Of a DNA stretch of 64,000 bases, positions 1 to 12,575 are shown piece by piece. Source of the stretch: Combretum micranthum (taxonomy: Eukaryota; Streptophyta; Magnoliopsida; Myrtales; Combretaceae); NCBI GenBank assembly GCA_024138025.1, contig JAMXBD010000055.1:558001-622000 (forward strand), in the 5' to 3' direction. The notes below the pieces were generated by a model that was not told the DNA's origin, ran no database searches, and was given only the letters and a program-made list of their open reading frames with translations. Every line of letters begins with the position of its first letter. Positions within the stretch are counted from its first letter, which is position 1. The translations under genes and the position numbers were made by a program.

Positions 1-12
1 TTGGAGTCAAAG

Positions 13-1896
13 GTATAGAATGAGATGTGAATTGTTGATACTGTCAGTTCTTCATGTTATTGGTTTAAGGGTTGATCGCTAGAGCTTATTGATCTGAAAT
101 CAGGTTTCACTTCATGTGTAATTTCTATACACTGGTTCATTAGAAATGCTTCTGGAAATATATTTATACCATGCTTGCTGAATGTGCTGTACATCTGTAT
201 GATATTGATGGTAAACAAGTACTTTCCATGGAGTATTAGAATAAATTTTACAATGATAGTGATAGAAGAGCCATATTGTTAGTTTGTACCGAAGCACTTG
301 CTTATTTTTATTATAATTAGAAGTGCCAATGGTCATGAAAGGTAATCTAAATCAAAAAGATGAAATAGCTAAAACAAAAATCAAATTGTTTTAGGGTCTT
401 AGTTATGTCATGGAACCAGCATAAAAACTTTTTAATCAGGGAGAAACATTGACGGTTGTTAAGTAGTATATATAGTAGATGATTGCAATTCTGTGCATTT
501 TGCTTCTTTTCATTGGTAAAAAGGAATAATTACAGAAGGCAAGTGGTATGTTCCCTATACAATATGCAGAAGAAACATATAACCATTGATTTAATTGCAA
601 TTTCACAGCAAAAAAATATTGGTTAGGTGTGGATGTGCCTCCTAGATTCTTAAAAAGTATATATAACTCTCCTACACTTCTAAAAGGATGCATTTACCTT
701 TCCAGAACATCTGGAAGTTTCTAGAGACAATTTGGGAGATATAGCAACAGTTAGAGAGATGAATGTACAATCTAAAAAGTTTCGTCAAGGTAAAAGCATG
801 TTTTGGGGACTTTGGATTAATCCATATACTTGACCAATAGTTTTGAGGGAAAATTGCAATGTTCCACCACAACTATATTGACAAGCTAATCATTATCCAA
901 ATATATATTGACAAGCTAGAGGTTTTTGTTGAACCAGTTGTGGTTCATTCAGTAGATCCTTAGGCTTAGGTTTCTAATTAATCCGGTATTGTTCAATAAA
1001 ATGTTATCAACAATTATATGTAGTGGTAGTAATTTAAAGATTCCCCAGAAAAAAATAAAAAATAAAAAAGAGGAAGGGGCAGGGAACTTGAAAGGAATTG
1101 CATATTGCTATAGTGGTTTTGGTTGCTATTTACTGCTCAGAATATTCCGTGTTAGGACAGACAATCTCCATTTGCTAATACACTGAATTTGCTGTTCTAT
1201 AGTTTTGCTTACTGATGTATTTCTTTTTTTGAAAGCTAACAGCCTGAAGTTTTGAAGGTGGGATGATAGCTGTAGAAGCACTATTCTATATGCTAAAGCC
1301 TATCACTTTCATCTTTGGTATTTATGAATATTAATCACCAAAAAAGAGGGGGAGGAGAGTGTTTATGCTGCCTTGCATCACATTTCAAACAAAAATTATT
1401 TATCATGTCACCAATGAACTTGGTGATGATTTTGGGAACTGAATAAACTTCAGGATCTCTTCAATGGTATTACTAAAAGAAGTGCTTCACTATTAACATT
1501 TGCAAGCTATTATCCCACAATTTAGCCAAAACCTTGTAGGGCCTCATAAAATTTTGATGTCAGCAGTGGGTAAACCTGTAAGAAGGCATGAGTTGGATAT
1601 AGAACCTCTGGTGAGAGAGGACCTAGATAGGAGAGGATATATCTAGTATATAGCTGAAAAGAGATGAGAATGTTTAGGGCAAATAGATTGCAAGCAGGAA
1701 AAGAATGCTTGCAAGTTACTTTTAGTAGGGTCCAATTATATGGCAGTGATTATTGATTACTGCAAAAGAAGCAATTAAGAGAGGAACCTTCATTTGTTAA
1801 GTTAGCAAATTATTGAATTACTCTGCATTCTGCTTTTATTTTGATGCCAGTTGTCTAGTCTCTAATTCAATCAGTCATCTCTATTGCATGTTGCAG
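13..1896 (+). other. Probable long intron (or 5' flank) before the SANT-protein exon
   Basis: I see no conserved coding segment on either strand. The sequence is AT-rich and T-rich and has only short, unrecognised open frames. It ends in a pyrimidine-rich tract and the TTGCAG acceptor used by the following exon. A single long intron is the simplest reading, but a missed small exon cannot be excluded. Confidence 0.4.
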
Positions 1897-2649
1897 GTAC
1901 CAGGAAAGTCAGCTCAGGAGTGCTTTGATAAAATTCACTTAGATCATTTAACTCCAACTCAACCCAAAACAAGAGCTAAGGTGAGTAGAAGCACAGCATT
2001 TTCCATTGAGCAGTCACCACTTTCAGCTAGCAAGGTGCTTAACTCACCGCCGGATCCTATGACGAGGAAGCCAAGCCGTAATAAACCAAAAGGTCATCTC
2101 GTACATAAGACTGTTAGACAGTTACTACAAAAGCATTCCATAGCGGATGAGAATTACCAAGCTGATCTGTTCTCAGTACTTGAGCCAGGCATTGATCCTT
2201 CTGCTGAAGCCTTCCAGTCTGATATTATGTCCACTCCAGAGAATTCAAATAAAAAACAGAGGCACCTTCAAGAGATTAGAGACTGGTCTTCATCGGGCCA
2301 TAAGAAGCCGCTTTCGAGGTTCCATAGCTCGTTAGGTACAACTCTTACTAGCCCTCCTGTGCTAAAAGAGATCAAGAGCAGGTTATTGCATGAAAAGTAC
2401 TTAGACCAGTTACATAGTAGGGAAGCAAAACGAGTCTCATGTCAGGTAAGAAAAGTTAAAGGAAATAGAGCACAACATGATAATAGAAGAGATACAATCA
2501 AAGCTGCCAAAAATGCATTAGCTTCAGACCTGAACAATGCGATTAACCAACTCAAACATCTAAGGGATGAATGCTCGAGCAATTCCATGGATTTTGATGA
2601 GGACTGTATTAATAGGGGTAGTGAAGACACTGATGAAGATATATGCTAA
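1897..2649 (+). CDS. 3'-terminal exon of a SANT/Myb-like nuclear protein (partial gene)
   Basis: The exon opens at a good acceptor (TTGCAG, 1891-1896) and runs 250 codons to TAA. Its first residues, VPGKSAQECFDKIHLDH, read as the third helix of a SANT/Myb-type domain, in the style of plant proteins with a VPGKS(A/T)Q(D/E)CF segment. The rest is polar and probably disordered, rich in S, K, R and Q. It includes a leucine-rich HKTVRQLLQKHS stretch and an acidic C-terminus (DEDC...EDTDEDIC). A chromatin- or DNA-associated role is inferred from the SANT fold only. The first part of the domain must lie upstream. The window's first 12 bases, followed by GTATAG, could be the end of the preceding exon (codons LESK, matching phase), which would make 13-1896 an intron; this is weak. 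An in-frame ATG at 1813 lies upstream of the acceptor and is probably not used. AATAAA follows 108 bases after the stop. Confidence 0.72.
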   Translation, partial: VPGKSAQECFDKIHLDHLTPTQPKTRAKVSRSTAFSIEQSPLSASKVLNSPPDPMTRKPSRNKPKGHLVHKTVRQLLQKHSIADENYQADLFSVLEPGIDPSAEAFQSDIMSTPENSNKKQRHLQEIRDWSSSGHKKPLSRFHSSLGTTLTSPPVLKEIKSRLLHEKYLDQLHSREAKRVSCQVRKVKGNRAQHDNRRDTIKAAKNALASDLNNAINQLKHLRDECSSNSMDFDEDCINRGSEDTDEDIC

Positions 2650-2756
2650 CAAGAGCACTCCTTTTAGTCATTTCTTTCGCAACTGCGTAACCTTTTGAAT
2701 TTCTCATTCATGACAAGTCTTGCTAGTCATGGAACTTTGAGATACATTCATTCATC

Positions 2757-2762
2757 AATAAA
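2757..2762 (+). terminator. AATAAA poly(A) signal of the SANT-protein gene
   Basis: A canonical AATAAA lies 108 bases past the TAA and is followed by a T-rich stretch, the usual layout for a plant near-upstream element. Confidence 0.5.
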
Positions 2763-2829
2763 ATGTTGGTCTTTTCAGGGGAATTTATTAAAAATCCTTT
2801 GACTATCTCAGAAATTTTGTTAATTAGTG

Positions 2830-4513
2830 GCTTTCTTTGGTAGTTTTTGGTAATCTATACTTGATGGTGGCTGGTAATTACAGTAGAGCACGGTTTAGAT
2901 TGATAGAGGCTGAACTGATCAATCCATATCAGTTTGGTTGTATTTAGTCATGAAATTGGTTTGAACCTTCCGTTTGCCCATCCTTGATTGTGATTGACTA
3001 GGTCAATTTAGTTCTTTAGGACCTCATCAGGCTCTTCCAAGCGGAATGTGACATTTTATTTATTTATTTATTTTTGAAAGAAAAATGCATTGATTTGGCT
3101 TTTTTAAAACCTTGACTCCTCGTTCTATGTGAATATTCAATTTAAATTTGGGTGCGAAAGCATTGATAGAAAATGTATAAAATAATTTTCGTCTACATAA
3201 GGATAAGTTAATCATATTTGTCATTTTGAGTAGTTGACAATGCATACATTACTTAGTAATAATCCTCCAATATAAAGTTACTTATAACTAATGGCCAAAA
3301 AGTAGAAAAAAAAGAATTAATTTTAATTATATCAATTTTTGAATAAAAGATGCGATTTGAGTATTAAGAATGCTTTATTGCAGTAAATATTAGAGAAAAA
3401 GCTTAAAATATGTTTTCCTTGAATCAAAAGTTTCCCAATTGCACGACAAAAGAACGGATTCCCAATCGATGATATGATTCCTTGGTTTTGATGGGTTCAG
3501 AGTAATAATGAAAATATATGAAGGCAATAGGCTCCATTATATATAATTTTAGAATAATCTCTTTTTTATGGCTATCATATATTTACATATTTATATTGAT
3601 TTAAAATTAAATTCGACAATTTGCAGCTTCTTGACGGTTGGCACTCATATATAAGAGCGTAACTAAAGCAGGCCTCATCCACTAAAACTTTTATAGGTTT
3701 TTGGGATGGGTTTTGAGCATTGTTTTAAGGTTTAAAATATTTCAAGTTAGTTTCAGGTTTTGGATGACGAATGGAAAAACTCGACATGACAAAATAATAT
3801 AATAAAGTTTTTTAAAAATTGATAATAATCCTAATATTCTATATCTAGCGATCCCTCCATTAATTCCTTTTATTATCTATTCCTTTAATTCTTTTTCTTT
3901 TAAATTCAAACCTTTTCTTATTTTATTTCCTTTTTATGACTTTTATTACACATTACCTCAAAATCAATTGCATAAATATACATTTTGCATACATTATGTT
4001 TGTATTCATAATTAATGCTAATATATATATTAATATATATATGCACAATATATATACTATACATACATATGATATATTCTGTTATATTGCATAATGTTAT
4101 CACTAGAGTTAGTGTTAGTCTAATCTTATTTTTTGGATGGAAGAATAAATAATCATGTCTTTAATCAGTTCACCGCAATATTGTTTATGCTGGTCATCAT
4201 GGTCGTTCCTATGCCTTTCAACACACTTACTCTACGATTTATGGCATGCTGTGGGGCTTTCATATGAAGTATGTGATTAGTGACGTGATCAGTAATAAAC
4301 ATCATTTTAGGTCTCAAAATTATGAGGACCATATAAACAATACTAAGAGACGATGCACTCAATGTGTTTGCTAATAAGACAATTTAAAACAAAAAATGTA
4401 AAAATAAAATAAGATAAAGAAGAGTAAATTGATTTATTAACATATTTCACTTTATTATGTCCCCTAATTTAACTTTATTATGTATCCTAATTACTTGCAG
4501 TATTGAGTATGCA
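2830..4513. other. Intergenic, AT-rich, no gene seen
   Basis: Very AT-rich DNA with no recognisable coding homology. It holds short TA/AT simple repeats near 4020-4070 and scattered A/T runs. Confidence 0.6.
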
Positions 4514-4521
4514 GTAATGTT

Positions 4522-5396
4522 TAGAGGTGGGTACAGATTGGTATGGTTCGGTTTTTCCTAAAACCCAATCAAATCATAATTTACGGTTTGGTTTTTTTTC
4601 CATCCCAAACCAAACCCTTAAGTAACGGTTTGGTTAGGCTTATAAATTTTTTAAACCATTAAATAACGGTTTGGTTCGGTTTAGATTACGGTTTAAATCA
4701 AAATTCTAACTAAAAAATTTTCTTGTTCTAATTTTTTTACATTTGTGTAGATTTTTAAATATTTATATCATTTTACAAAGTTGATATTATAAACCACAAC
4801 AAAATACTTTATAAATTCATTATACTTTTAATCTATAGTTCTCTATAAAATCAATTATCCATCAATAAAATACATTCACCAACCAATACATAGTAAGTCA
4901 TAATTTATGATTTTTAATATAACCATCATGTCAATTATCTACCAATAATTTAGCTAAAATAAAAAATCATCTATCAACAAAATTCATCAATGAATAAATG
5001 ACCAGTTGACAAAATATATTAAACAATCAATACATAATGAAAGTTTATAACTGAATAAATAAATTTCATGCTTTGCAAAGTTAAAAACTATTAAAAAAAA
5101 ACAATAGTTCATCATCAACAAAAAATTATATATCATGAGCTTAAAAAAAAATTAAAAAAAGAACAAGTTGATTTTAATTAATATTCACCATATAATAAAT
5201 ATCAAATGAAATCATATAAATATATAATAAAATATTATATTTTTCTAAAATGGTTTGGTTCGGTTTACATAAATTTTCGGATTGGTTCAGATTTGAAAAT
5301 TTTCAAACCAAAGCATGAAAAAAAAACCATATTTTCTGTTTGGATTGGTTCGGTTACGGATTGGTTTGGTTTGGTCGATTTTTTTGCCCACCCCTA
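4522..5396. mobile_element. Non-autonomous hAT-like element with perfect 8-bp TSD
   Basis: The 875-bp element starts TAGAGGTGGG and ends CCCACCCCTA, imperfect inverted termini of the TAGGGGTGGGC type common in plant hAT elements. GTAATGTT flanks it on both sides (4514-4521 and 5397-5404), a perfect 8-bp target-site duplication as expected for hAT. Both ends carry subterminal repeats of GGTTTGGTTCGG-like words, in opposite orientation. The interior is AT-rich with no transposase. Confidence 0.85.
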
Positions 5397-5404
5397 GTAA
5401 TGTT

Positions 5405-6204
5405 CCATATTTTTTCCTATATAAAGAGGAAAAAAAAAATGAAAAACATTCTTTTAAACCCATTACACATTTTACACATAACTTGTACAAGAGTTACAAA
5501 GATTAATAAGGAGATTAGGACTATAGGTTATATGGAAACTTTCGATGTAAATCTTAAACATAGAAGGGTTTGGTAGATGTATGAATTATTGAAGATCAAC
5601 CCTTTGAGGTGTTTTTTTATTATAATATAATATATATAACTAAAAAACACAATAGAAAATTATTTCTGATGTTATACCAAAAAAAAAAGTTTATTAATAA
5701 TATATATAATAAATTGCATAGCAGAATAATAGACAACCCATCTATGTTTTCTAAGTAATAAATTTTCAAAAACTATAAATACATATATCTATATTATTTA
5801 AGTAAGAATAAGTAATTTGGGGTCTTTTTTACTATTTCCATCAATGCCCTAAAATAAAATTATTTTTCTAATTAACCAAAGACTTAAAAAGTTAATATAT
5901 AAAACTTTCAAAGTACTTTAGTAATTTCAACTAACAAATAACTTGCAGTGCTCATTACTCTCTCTCTATCTCTCTTCTTTTCTTTTCTCTTCATTCACTC
6001 TCTTACTCTCTCAATACATTCAAAACCATAATTTTCCTCTATTCAAAATAATAACCAATTTTTAAAAATATAACCGCTCCTCTTTTTATGACAAAAATTG
6101 CTTTTTTTAAAATTTTTTATGATAAAATATTTAAGAATTTTTAAATCAAATTTAATCTCTTTTTCATTAATATCTTTGATAGTATTAAATTTGCACAAGC
6201 AATG
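5405..6204. other. Intergenic, AT-rich, no gene seen
   Basis: AT-rich, with a pyrimidine-rich CT patch near 5955-6005. No coding homology recognised. Confidence 0.55.
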
Positions 6205-7760
6205 TGGGAGCATAGTTTTAACTAATATGGATGCATTACACGGTAGTTATCATGGGATAAGAGGGTTTTTGCCTCCTGAAATACCAATGCGATGCTCGAC
6301 CATCTCTTATATTGTCGTTTACTATTATTTTGGATGGCGAGCCAGTCCTATCTTTCTTAATTTACCTAGGTCTGTTTCGAGTCCATCAAGCCCGTTAGGA
6401 GTGCCCTCTCAGCTTAGCCACAATCCCCTTAGGTTTGGGGGCCCAACCATTCCAATTGGTTTTGGCCTACCTCGGCTTCATTACGAGAGTAGTATTATCT
6501 CCCGACCAGTTTATTTATAAAAGGCAGATCTGATGCCACTTACAACACTACATGCATAAGTTGAACATATCTACCAAGTCCTCAATTCTCGAATCGTGAC
6601 ATTCTTCCCCACTGAAATTACACCCTTATCATGAGATAAATCTACTACCACAACCTGCTCCTCAAGAACAACCTTACTCTACACATGTTGTCAACACACC
6701 CATGATCATCCCATCAGAACCTTGGGCTTTCACAAGCTTCCTTACCCCTACTCATTACTCTATCCTTTGAGATTGCCTCTTGTTAAGTTTCCTAATAGTA
6801 ATGTTAGCAAAATTTCTTGCTTTAACCCCAACTCACAACATAGCTACCCTCTAGTAATGATGTCCTCCCTTTGGTAGCTGCTCTTCCTTAAGCTTCATCC
6901 ACACAAGCTGAATTGATAGCAAGATTATGGAAAATTATTGTCTTCACAACTTGCAAGACAACTACCCTTATTTCCTACCTTGGTGGCTGCTCCACTCACC
7001 CTCACTTATTCCTCCATCCTCCGAGATCGCCTCTTATTGAGTTGCCCAATAGTAAGGTTAGCAAAATTTCTTACTTCAACCCAAACTCAAAACACGTCTT
7101 CCATCTAGTAATGATGTCCTCCTTCTGGTGGCTACTCCTCCACAAGCTTCATCCACATAAGCTGAATTGATGACAAAATTAGGGCAGATTATTATCTCCA
7201 CAACTTGCAACAAAGCAACCCTTATTTCCTCCCCCTGGTGGCCGCTCCACTTGAGATTCACCCACACAAACCACATCAATAACAAGAACTACCCACTCAT
7301 CAAGTACACTAGGTAGTATTTAAGTGGTATGATGGAGTAGAGAACTTTAAATACCAATTGTCATAGGATAAGAGGTTCTTCCTTCCTAGAGTATCCATAT
7401 AATGCTCAACCATCCCTTATAATATCATTTACTATTATTTTAGATGGCAACCCAATCTTATCTTCCCTGATTTACCCAGGTTTGTTCCAAGTCCATCAAC
7501 CCCATCAAGTGTGCCCTCTCAACTTAGCCATTGTTTTCGATAAGTTTAGGAGACTCAACTATTCCAACTGGTTTTGGCCTGCTTTGATCTCATCAAAAGA
7601 GTGGTATCAACTCTCGACTAGTTTGCTCACCGAATGCCAAATTTGCTTTTAGAGTTCACACAATCCACGAACAAACCACCTTGCCGATATTACTCGCAAC
7701 ACTACATACCTAAATTGAACATCCCCACTAGGTCCTCAGCTCTCGAATTATAACAGTGGT
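6205..7760. repeat. Unclassified repeat unit bounded by diverged direct repeats
   Basis: A segment near 6230-6600 recurs in the same orientation near 7350-7755. Shared stretches include the GGGATAAGAGG/AGGATAAGAGG region, a GTGCCCTCTCA(G/A)CTTAGCCA word, and a CAACACTACAT...TTGAACAT block near the end. Between the two copies lies a second, shorter direct duplication with a period of roughly 250 bp (near 6765-6950 and 7015-7200), sharing GCAAAATTTCTT and AGTAATGATGTCCTCC. The layout resembles a small LTR-type element or an old tandem amplification, but no primer-binding site or flanking duplication was found. The region is more GC-rich than its surroundings. Its open frames (for example 6098-6520) match no family I know and are probably incidental. 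Confidence 0.55.
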
Positions 7761-8381
7761 TGCACTCCATTAAGAACTCAATGAAGGTGAACTACATTCT
7801 AGGATATGTTTAGAATCCAATATCATATTAGACATATCTATTATTATTAAGCGAATATTTTAATTCATGTCAAAAGATAAAATCCTATTGTAGTTATGTA
7901 TTCTCTTTTTTATATTTATGACGGTTACTTCACTTTTCCTCTCCTCTCTTTTTTCTATTCTTTTCTATTTTTGCATACGTAGCACATATGCATTGTCTAC
8001 TAGTAAAAATAAAAGAGAAGGAAAAAAGGATGATGAATGGAGAAAGAGGAAGTAATTAAGATAATAATTTAAAATATATAGTTATAGTTAATAAGAGTAA
8101 TTATTATCATTAGTAATAATAATGATATGAAAACATGGTAAGAATGAATTATCTTAATTGAAATTTATAACCTTTAGTGATATAACATAAAGCATATAGT
8201 TTTACTATTACAATAGGCAAATAATGTGAAAATTAATATTACAAAAGATTATTTCAGAAAACGAAAAAAAGCGTCAAACCTGCATCTCTTGGCTCTTGCA
8301 CTTAATAATGTAATGTTTTTTAATTTGGTAGTATAATTAGAACTTTTGAAAATTTTTCATGATATGTTCTGTTATTTCTTT

Positions 8382-8412
<31 letters not shown>

Positions 8413-9385
8413 GTGCGTCAATTGGGTCAAGGCAAGGCAAGTTATAGGTTTGTAAAATCTTTGTCAGTGTCAGTCATAGTATAGTAGAAAAAGACAATAA
8501 CCTTATGGTCTAGTAACATATGATTTTTTTTTATCTTTGATGTATTGAATTTGATTTCATGCGTTGTAATAGCTTTAGGAGTCTCGTTATTGTAACCAGA
8601 ACATATATATGTATGTATGTATGTATATATATATATATATATATATAGTAAACAAAACAAACAACTTCCACGTTAATGTTGTTCAGGACAATGCAATACA
8701 TCAAGTTGTACTAAAAATAACATTGTTCTTTCGCAAAGCTTGATTTGGATGAAAAATTATTAATTTGCTGTCATGCTGCATTGGTGATGATTTTGGATTC
8801 TAATTGATCAGAACTTAAATTTCGTTTACTCTTGACAATAAGTTCGATAAAAAAGTAAAATAAAATAAATAAAAGGACCGTCAAAAAGAGAAGAATTAAG
8901 TAAAGACAAGGAATAATAATTCTAATAACATGATTTAGCTATAATTTCCACTATAATGGTACATTTTGTTAATTGCAATGGAATAAAGTTGGAAAGAAAT
9001 AATAATTCATTACTTTACGGTTAGAGATATTTTTAAAACAAAACATACTTTTTGGTTATGAATAGCCATTCCTTTAGTTAAAAGAAGGAATGGGGATTTG
9101 TTATCTATCCCGCATCACATTGAATAGATATTCTTTTAATATATTTTTTCACAAACCAAATAAAGGAATAGGTATTCCGGGTGAATAAAGCAAGAATACC
9201 AATTCCATTCTATTCAACTAAACATAATGTAAATGAGTTACCGTGAATTTAAGAAGTCAACCTCATTTGGAAATATTAATTTTTCTTTCGGATTTCTTCA
9301 ATTTACAAAGAGATTGCCTACATGCTCAAAATATCTTATTATATTATTATAATATCATCTTATTCTTATAGTCGAAGGTATAATA
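7761..9385. other. Intergenic, simple repeats, no gene seen
   Basis: Contains a (GA)n tract at about 8382-8413 and a (TATG)n/(TA)n tract at about 8606-8648. A MITE-like block near 8990-9235 has AGGAATGG/CCATTCC-type words near both ends. No coding homology recognised. Confidence 0.5.
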
Positions 9386-9712
9386 CACGTCTACCGTCTT
9401 TGTAAAAAAAATTACACAAATACGAATTGTATTAAAAAAATTACCAAAATAGTATTGCTATATCGCATATATGTGTATCCCATCTTGGAAGCAAGATATA
9501 ACAACCTATTATGTAAAAACTTTTAAAAATCGTTGTATCGCACATTAGATGTGCGATAGAGATTTGGTAGTGTATCACACCTTCAACACATATCTAACAT
9601 GCGATATTCATGTAATTTTAAAAAAAAATTAGTGCAATACAACGATATTATTCTTATAATTTTTTTCCATAATTTGATTTTGTGTAATTTTTTTTTAAAT
9701 AGGGTATACATG
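9386..9712. mobile_element. MITE-like element with about 37-bp inverted termini and an internal hairpin
   Basis: The left end (from CACGTCTACCGTC) and the right end (to GGGTATACATG) are inverted copies over roughly 37 bp, sharing an A-run followed by ATTACACAAA. Near the middle is a stem of TATCGCACAT and ATGTGCGATA with a 3-base loop. A target-site duplication could not be fixed. There is no coding sequence. Confidence 0.55.
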
Positions 9713-12567
9713 CAATATTCTCTTATAATCTCAATCATCATATATTGTAGTATAAATTAAGAAAAGTCAAGGAAGAGTAAAATAAAAGTATCTAAGCTTT
9801 AAAATAATACATAAAGAAAACTAGGAAAATTAATTATTTAAATTTATTAAAAACAAGGATAAGACATGCGTTTCTACATATGAGGTGAAAACTGCATTTC
9901 CAAATTATTTTACTTTTTCAAATTGTATTTATTCATATGCAGTTATCGTGAATTGTTATTATCTGCTTTATTTTCTTTTAGAAATTTTTATTTCACAATA
10001 ATTAATATAGTTAAACTCCATTCTTTAGGAATGGAATTTAAGTAAGCAATTCTCCTAAGATGTTGCTTTTTTATTAATGGTTATAATTTATACTTACATT
10101 TCCAATGCTTTTATTGCCTAATGGTTAGGTTATATCCCATTTATTATTGATAAATAGTAATTATATCTTTTATAAATTAAATTTACTTTTTTACAATGAT
10201 TTCTTTTTCCTATTGGTATTTTTTCCATTGAGTATTAAAAAGTATCAAGGAGTCACGAATTCATAACTATATATGTGTGTCTATTATACATATATATATA
10301 AGATGTACTATAATTATAATAACATGTAAATTTTTTCGAATAAGCGTTTCTAATGTTGAGTTTGATTCGTTAGGGAAAGAAGAGATCAGCCGGCCATTCA
10401 TGGAAGGCATATAAAAGTTAAAAATATATAATCAATCCTCAAATTCTTTTACTAAAATATTTATATCTACTTATTTCTTTAGATGTTCTAAATCGTCAAT
10501 ACCAAAGCAGATGGAAGTCAAAAGAGTCGATGATGAGACCATCATTATTAGATTAAGGTCTTGAGTGCCTTCAAATTTAAGTATTCACAAGAGCCTTGCA
10601 GATAAAATGAGTGCTAGCCGGCTTTACTTTTATAAATACAAGATTAAAGCAAAAAGGTGTTTTGGTTTGCTGGGGTACCCCAGAAAGGATTTCCAAGGGA
10701 AAAAAAAAAAAAAAAAAATCCCAGAAAAATTTTTTTTCCTTTTTTTTTTTTCTTTCTTTTCTTTTCTTTGATTAACACGACACTTGAAATGGATTAATTT
10801 TTTATAAAAGTTATGTACAATTATTTTAGCTTGTCATAAAAACACTAATTCTTGCTTGTACGAATGCATTAATATCATTCAATTTTTCCTCTTTAGTACC
10901 CTATTATTGTTATTTTGTACATTTCATAAATAATATAAACAAATTTCAAAGACCTTTATTTAAGAAGATTGGAGATAAAATAGAGAGGTAGCTAACATTT
11001 TTTTTTTTTCATGCATTTAGTGAGTCCAAATGAGGTTGTTAGCATTTGGGTTGTCTAATGGTACAGAATGTAAAATTACAAAAAAAAATTCAATTTACCA
11101 CGCACTCATGTTATCTCTCTCTCTCTTTTACATATATGATGATGCGTTTGATTTGTTAGTTGGTGTTAGTTTGTCATCCGTTTCATTCAGACTATTTATA
11201 AAAAAATAGATACAGATAAAAAAAAAAATATATTTTTACTCATAAATACACCGTAAAAATCTTGTGCAAATTGCATATAAAATAAAAATCTAGTATTTGC
11301 TTAATAAAAAATTACTAAAGACATATAAGTGATCTCAAGGTGTGGAGCCTAAAACTCTAGTATTAGCTTTATATCTATATATATATATATATATATATTA
11401 GCAAATTATACATTCGTTACATGGGTGTTAAAAAATATATAGAATGAAATTAGATAAAAAAAAAATAGACTTAATAAAAGGGATTAGTTAGAGGAAAAGA
11501 AGGATTAGCTAGCAAAGAAGCTGGTGGCAGTTAGATAACAGTTTCTTTAAAGTTTCTGTAGAAGTTATAGGCAGTGACCAGCAGAGGAAAAGTAAATAGG
11601 GAGAACAAAAATATAGTGGGATAAAAAGATTATTTAAAAATGTGGATTATAGACTGAAAATGTTTTGGCTTTATAATAATATATATGTGTGTATGTGTGT
11701 GAGTAGAAGAATGATTTGCTTAATAGTGATATATAGATAATAAATTGTGATTAAATAATGACTATTAGAGATACTCATAGGAATTTTATTTTAAAAAAAG
11801 AAGTATAGAGTCCCCAAGGAGAAGTATTTACTTATATGTCTTTAGTAAATTTTTAATCTAAATTTATTCAAATTTACTTATACAAATTTTATTGGAAAAT
11901 CATTTTGAAATTCAGCTAAAATTGTGTTAATTATTCGAAGTGCTAATACTTCAATATTATTTTGTTAGCCATCATAAATTATGAAATCTCCTGCCGTAGT
12001 TATCTATAATTATTAACAAAACATTTCTTCTTTTAGATTCTACACATATATTTTTATTTATAAAATTCCTTTAAGTATATCTAATCTTCGTTGTTTAATC
12101 ACAATTTATAATCTATTTTATCGCTATTAAGCAAATAATTCTCCTTTTAGACCTCATATTTTTTTTCCAATAGTATACTAATACTATTTTTGCATACTCA
12201 TAATAGCCATTATCTCGCTACAATCTATACATATTATATATCTATTTGATAATATTAAGCAAATACGTCTCCTTGTAAACTCCAAATTCTATTCTATAAT
12301 ATTCTTTTAAATACCCATGATAATCAAGAAACTTCTGTAGTCCAATCTTTTTTTTTTTTTAATGGGACAGGTCCCATAATTCATTGGACTGTTTAGATTT
12401 AATAACAAAATCTAAGTGGAACTATTAAAACAAAAAAGAACATCTCTAAATAATATGAAAAAGAAGTTAAATCACTCTCATCTTCAAAAAAATAAAATAA
12501 AATATTATTTTTAATAATTCAATTTTTACACATAATACAACAAAAAAAATATATATATTAAACTTAC
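9713..12567. other. Intergenic, AT-rich, no gene seen
   Basis: Holds poly-A/poly-T tracts near 10700-10760, a (TA)n tract near 11375-11398, and short blocks containing ATAGATACAGATAAA-like words that recur elsewhere in the window. No coding homology recognised. Confidence 0.55.
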
Positions 12568-12575
12568 ACTATTCA

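Noticed and set aside
1813..1896. In-frame ATG upstream of the SANT-protein exon as a gene start
   Set aside because: The 28 codons before 1897 look intronic (T-rich, ending in a TTGCAG acceptor), and the SANT helix would lack its first two thirds.
6098..6520. 140-codon open frame
   Set aside because: Spans the edge of a duplicated repeat; the second copy at 7.35-7.6 kb does not keep the frame, arguing against selection on a protein.
8606..8648. TA-rich repeats as an origin or regulatory element
   Set aside because: Simple dinucleotide/tetranucleotide microsatellite; many similar tracts occur across the window.
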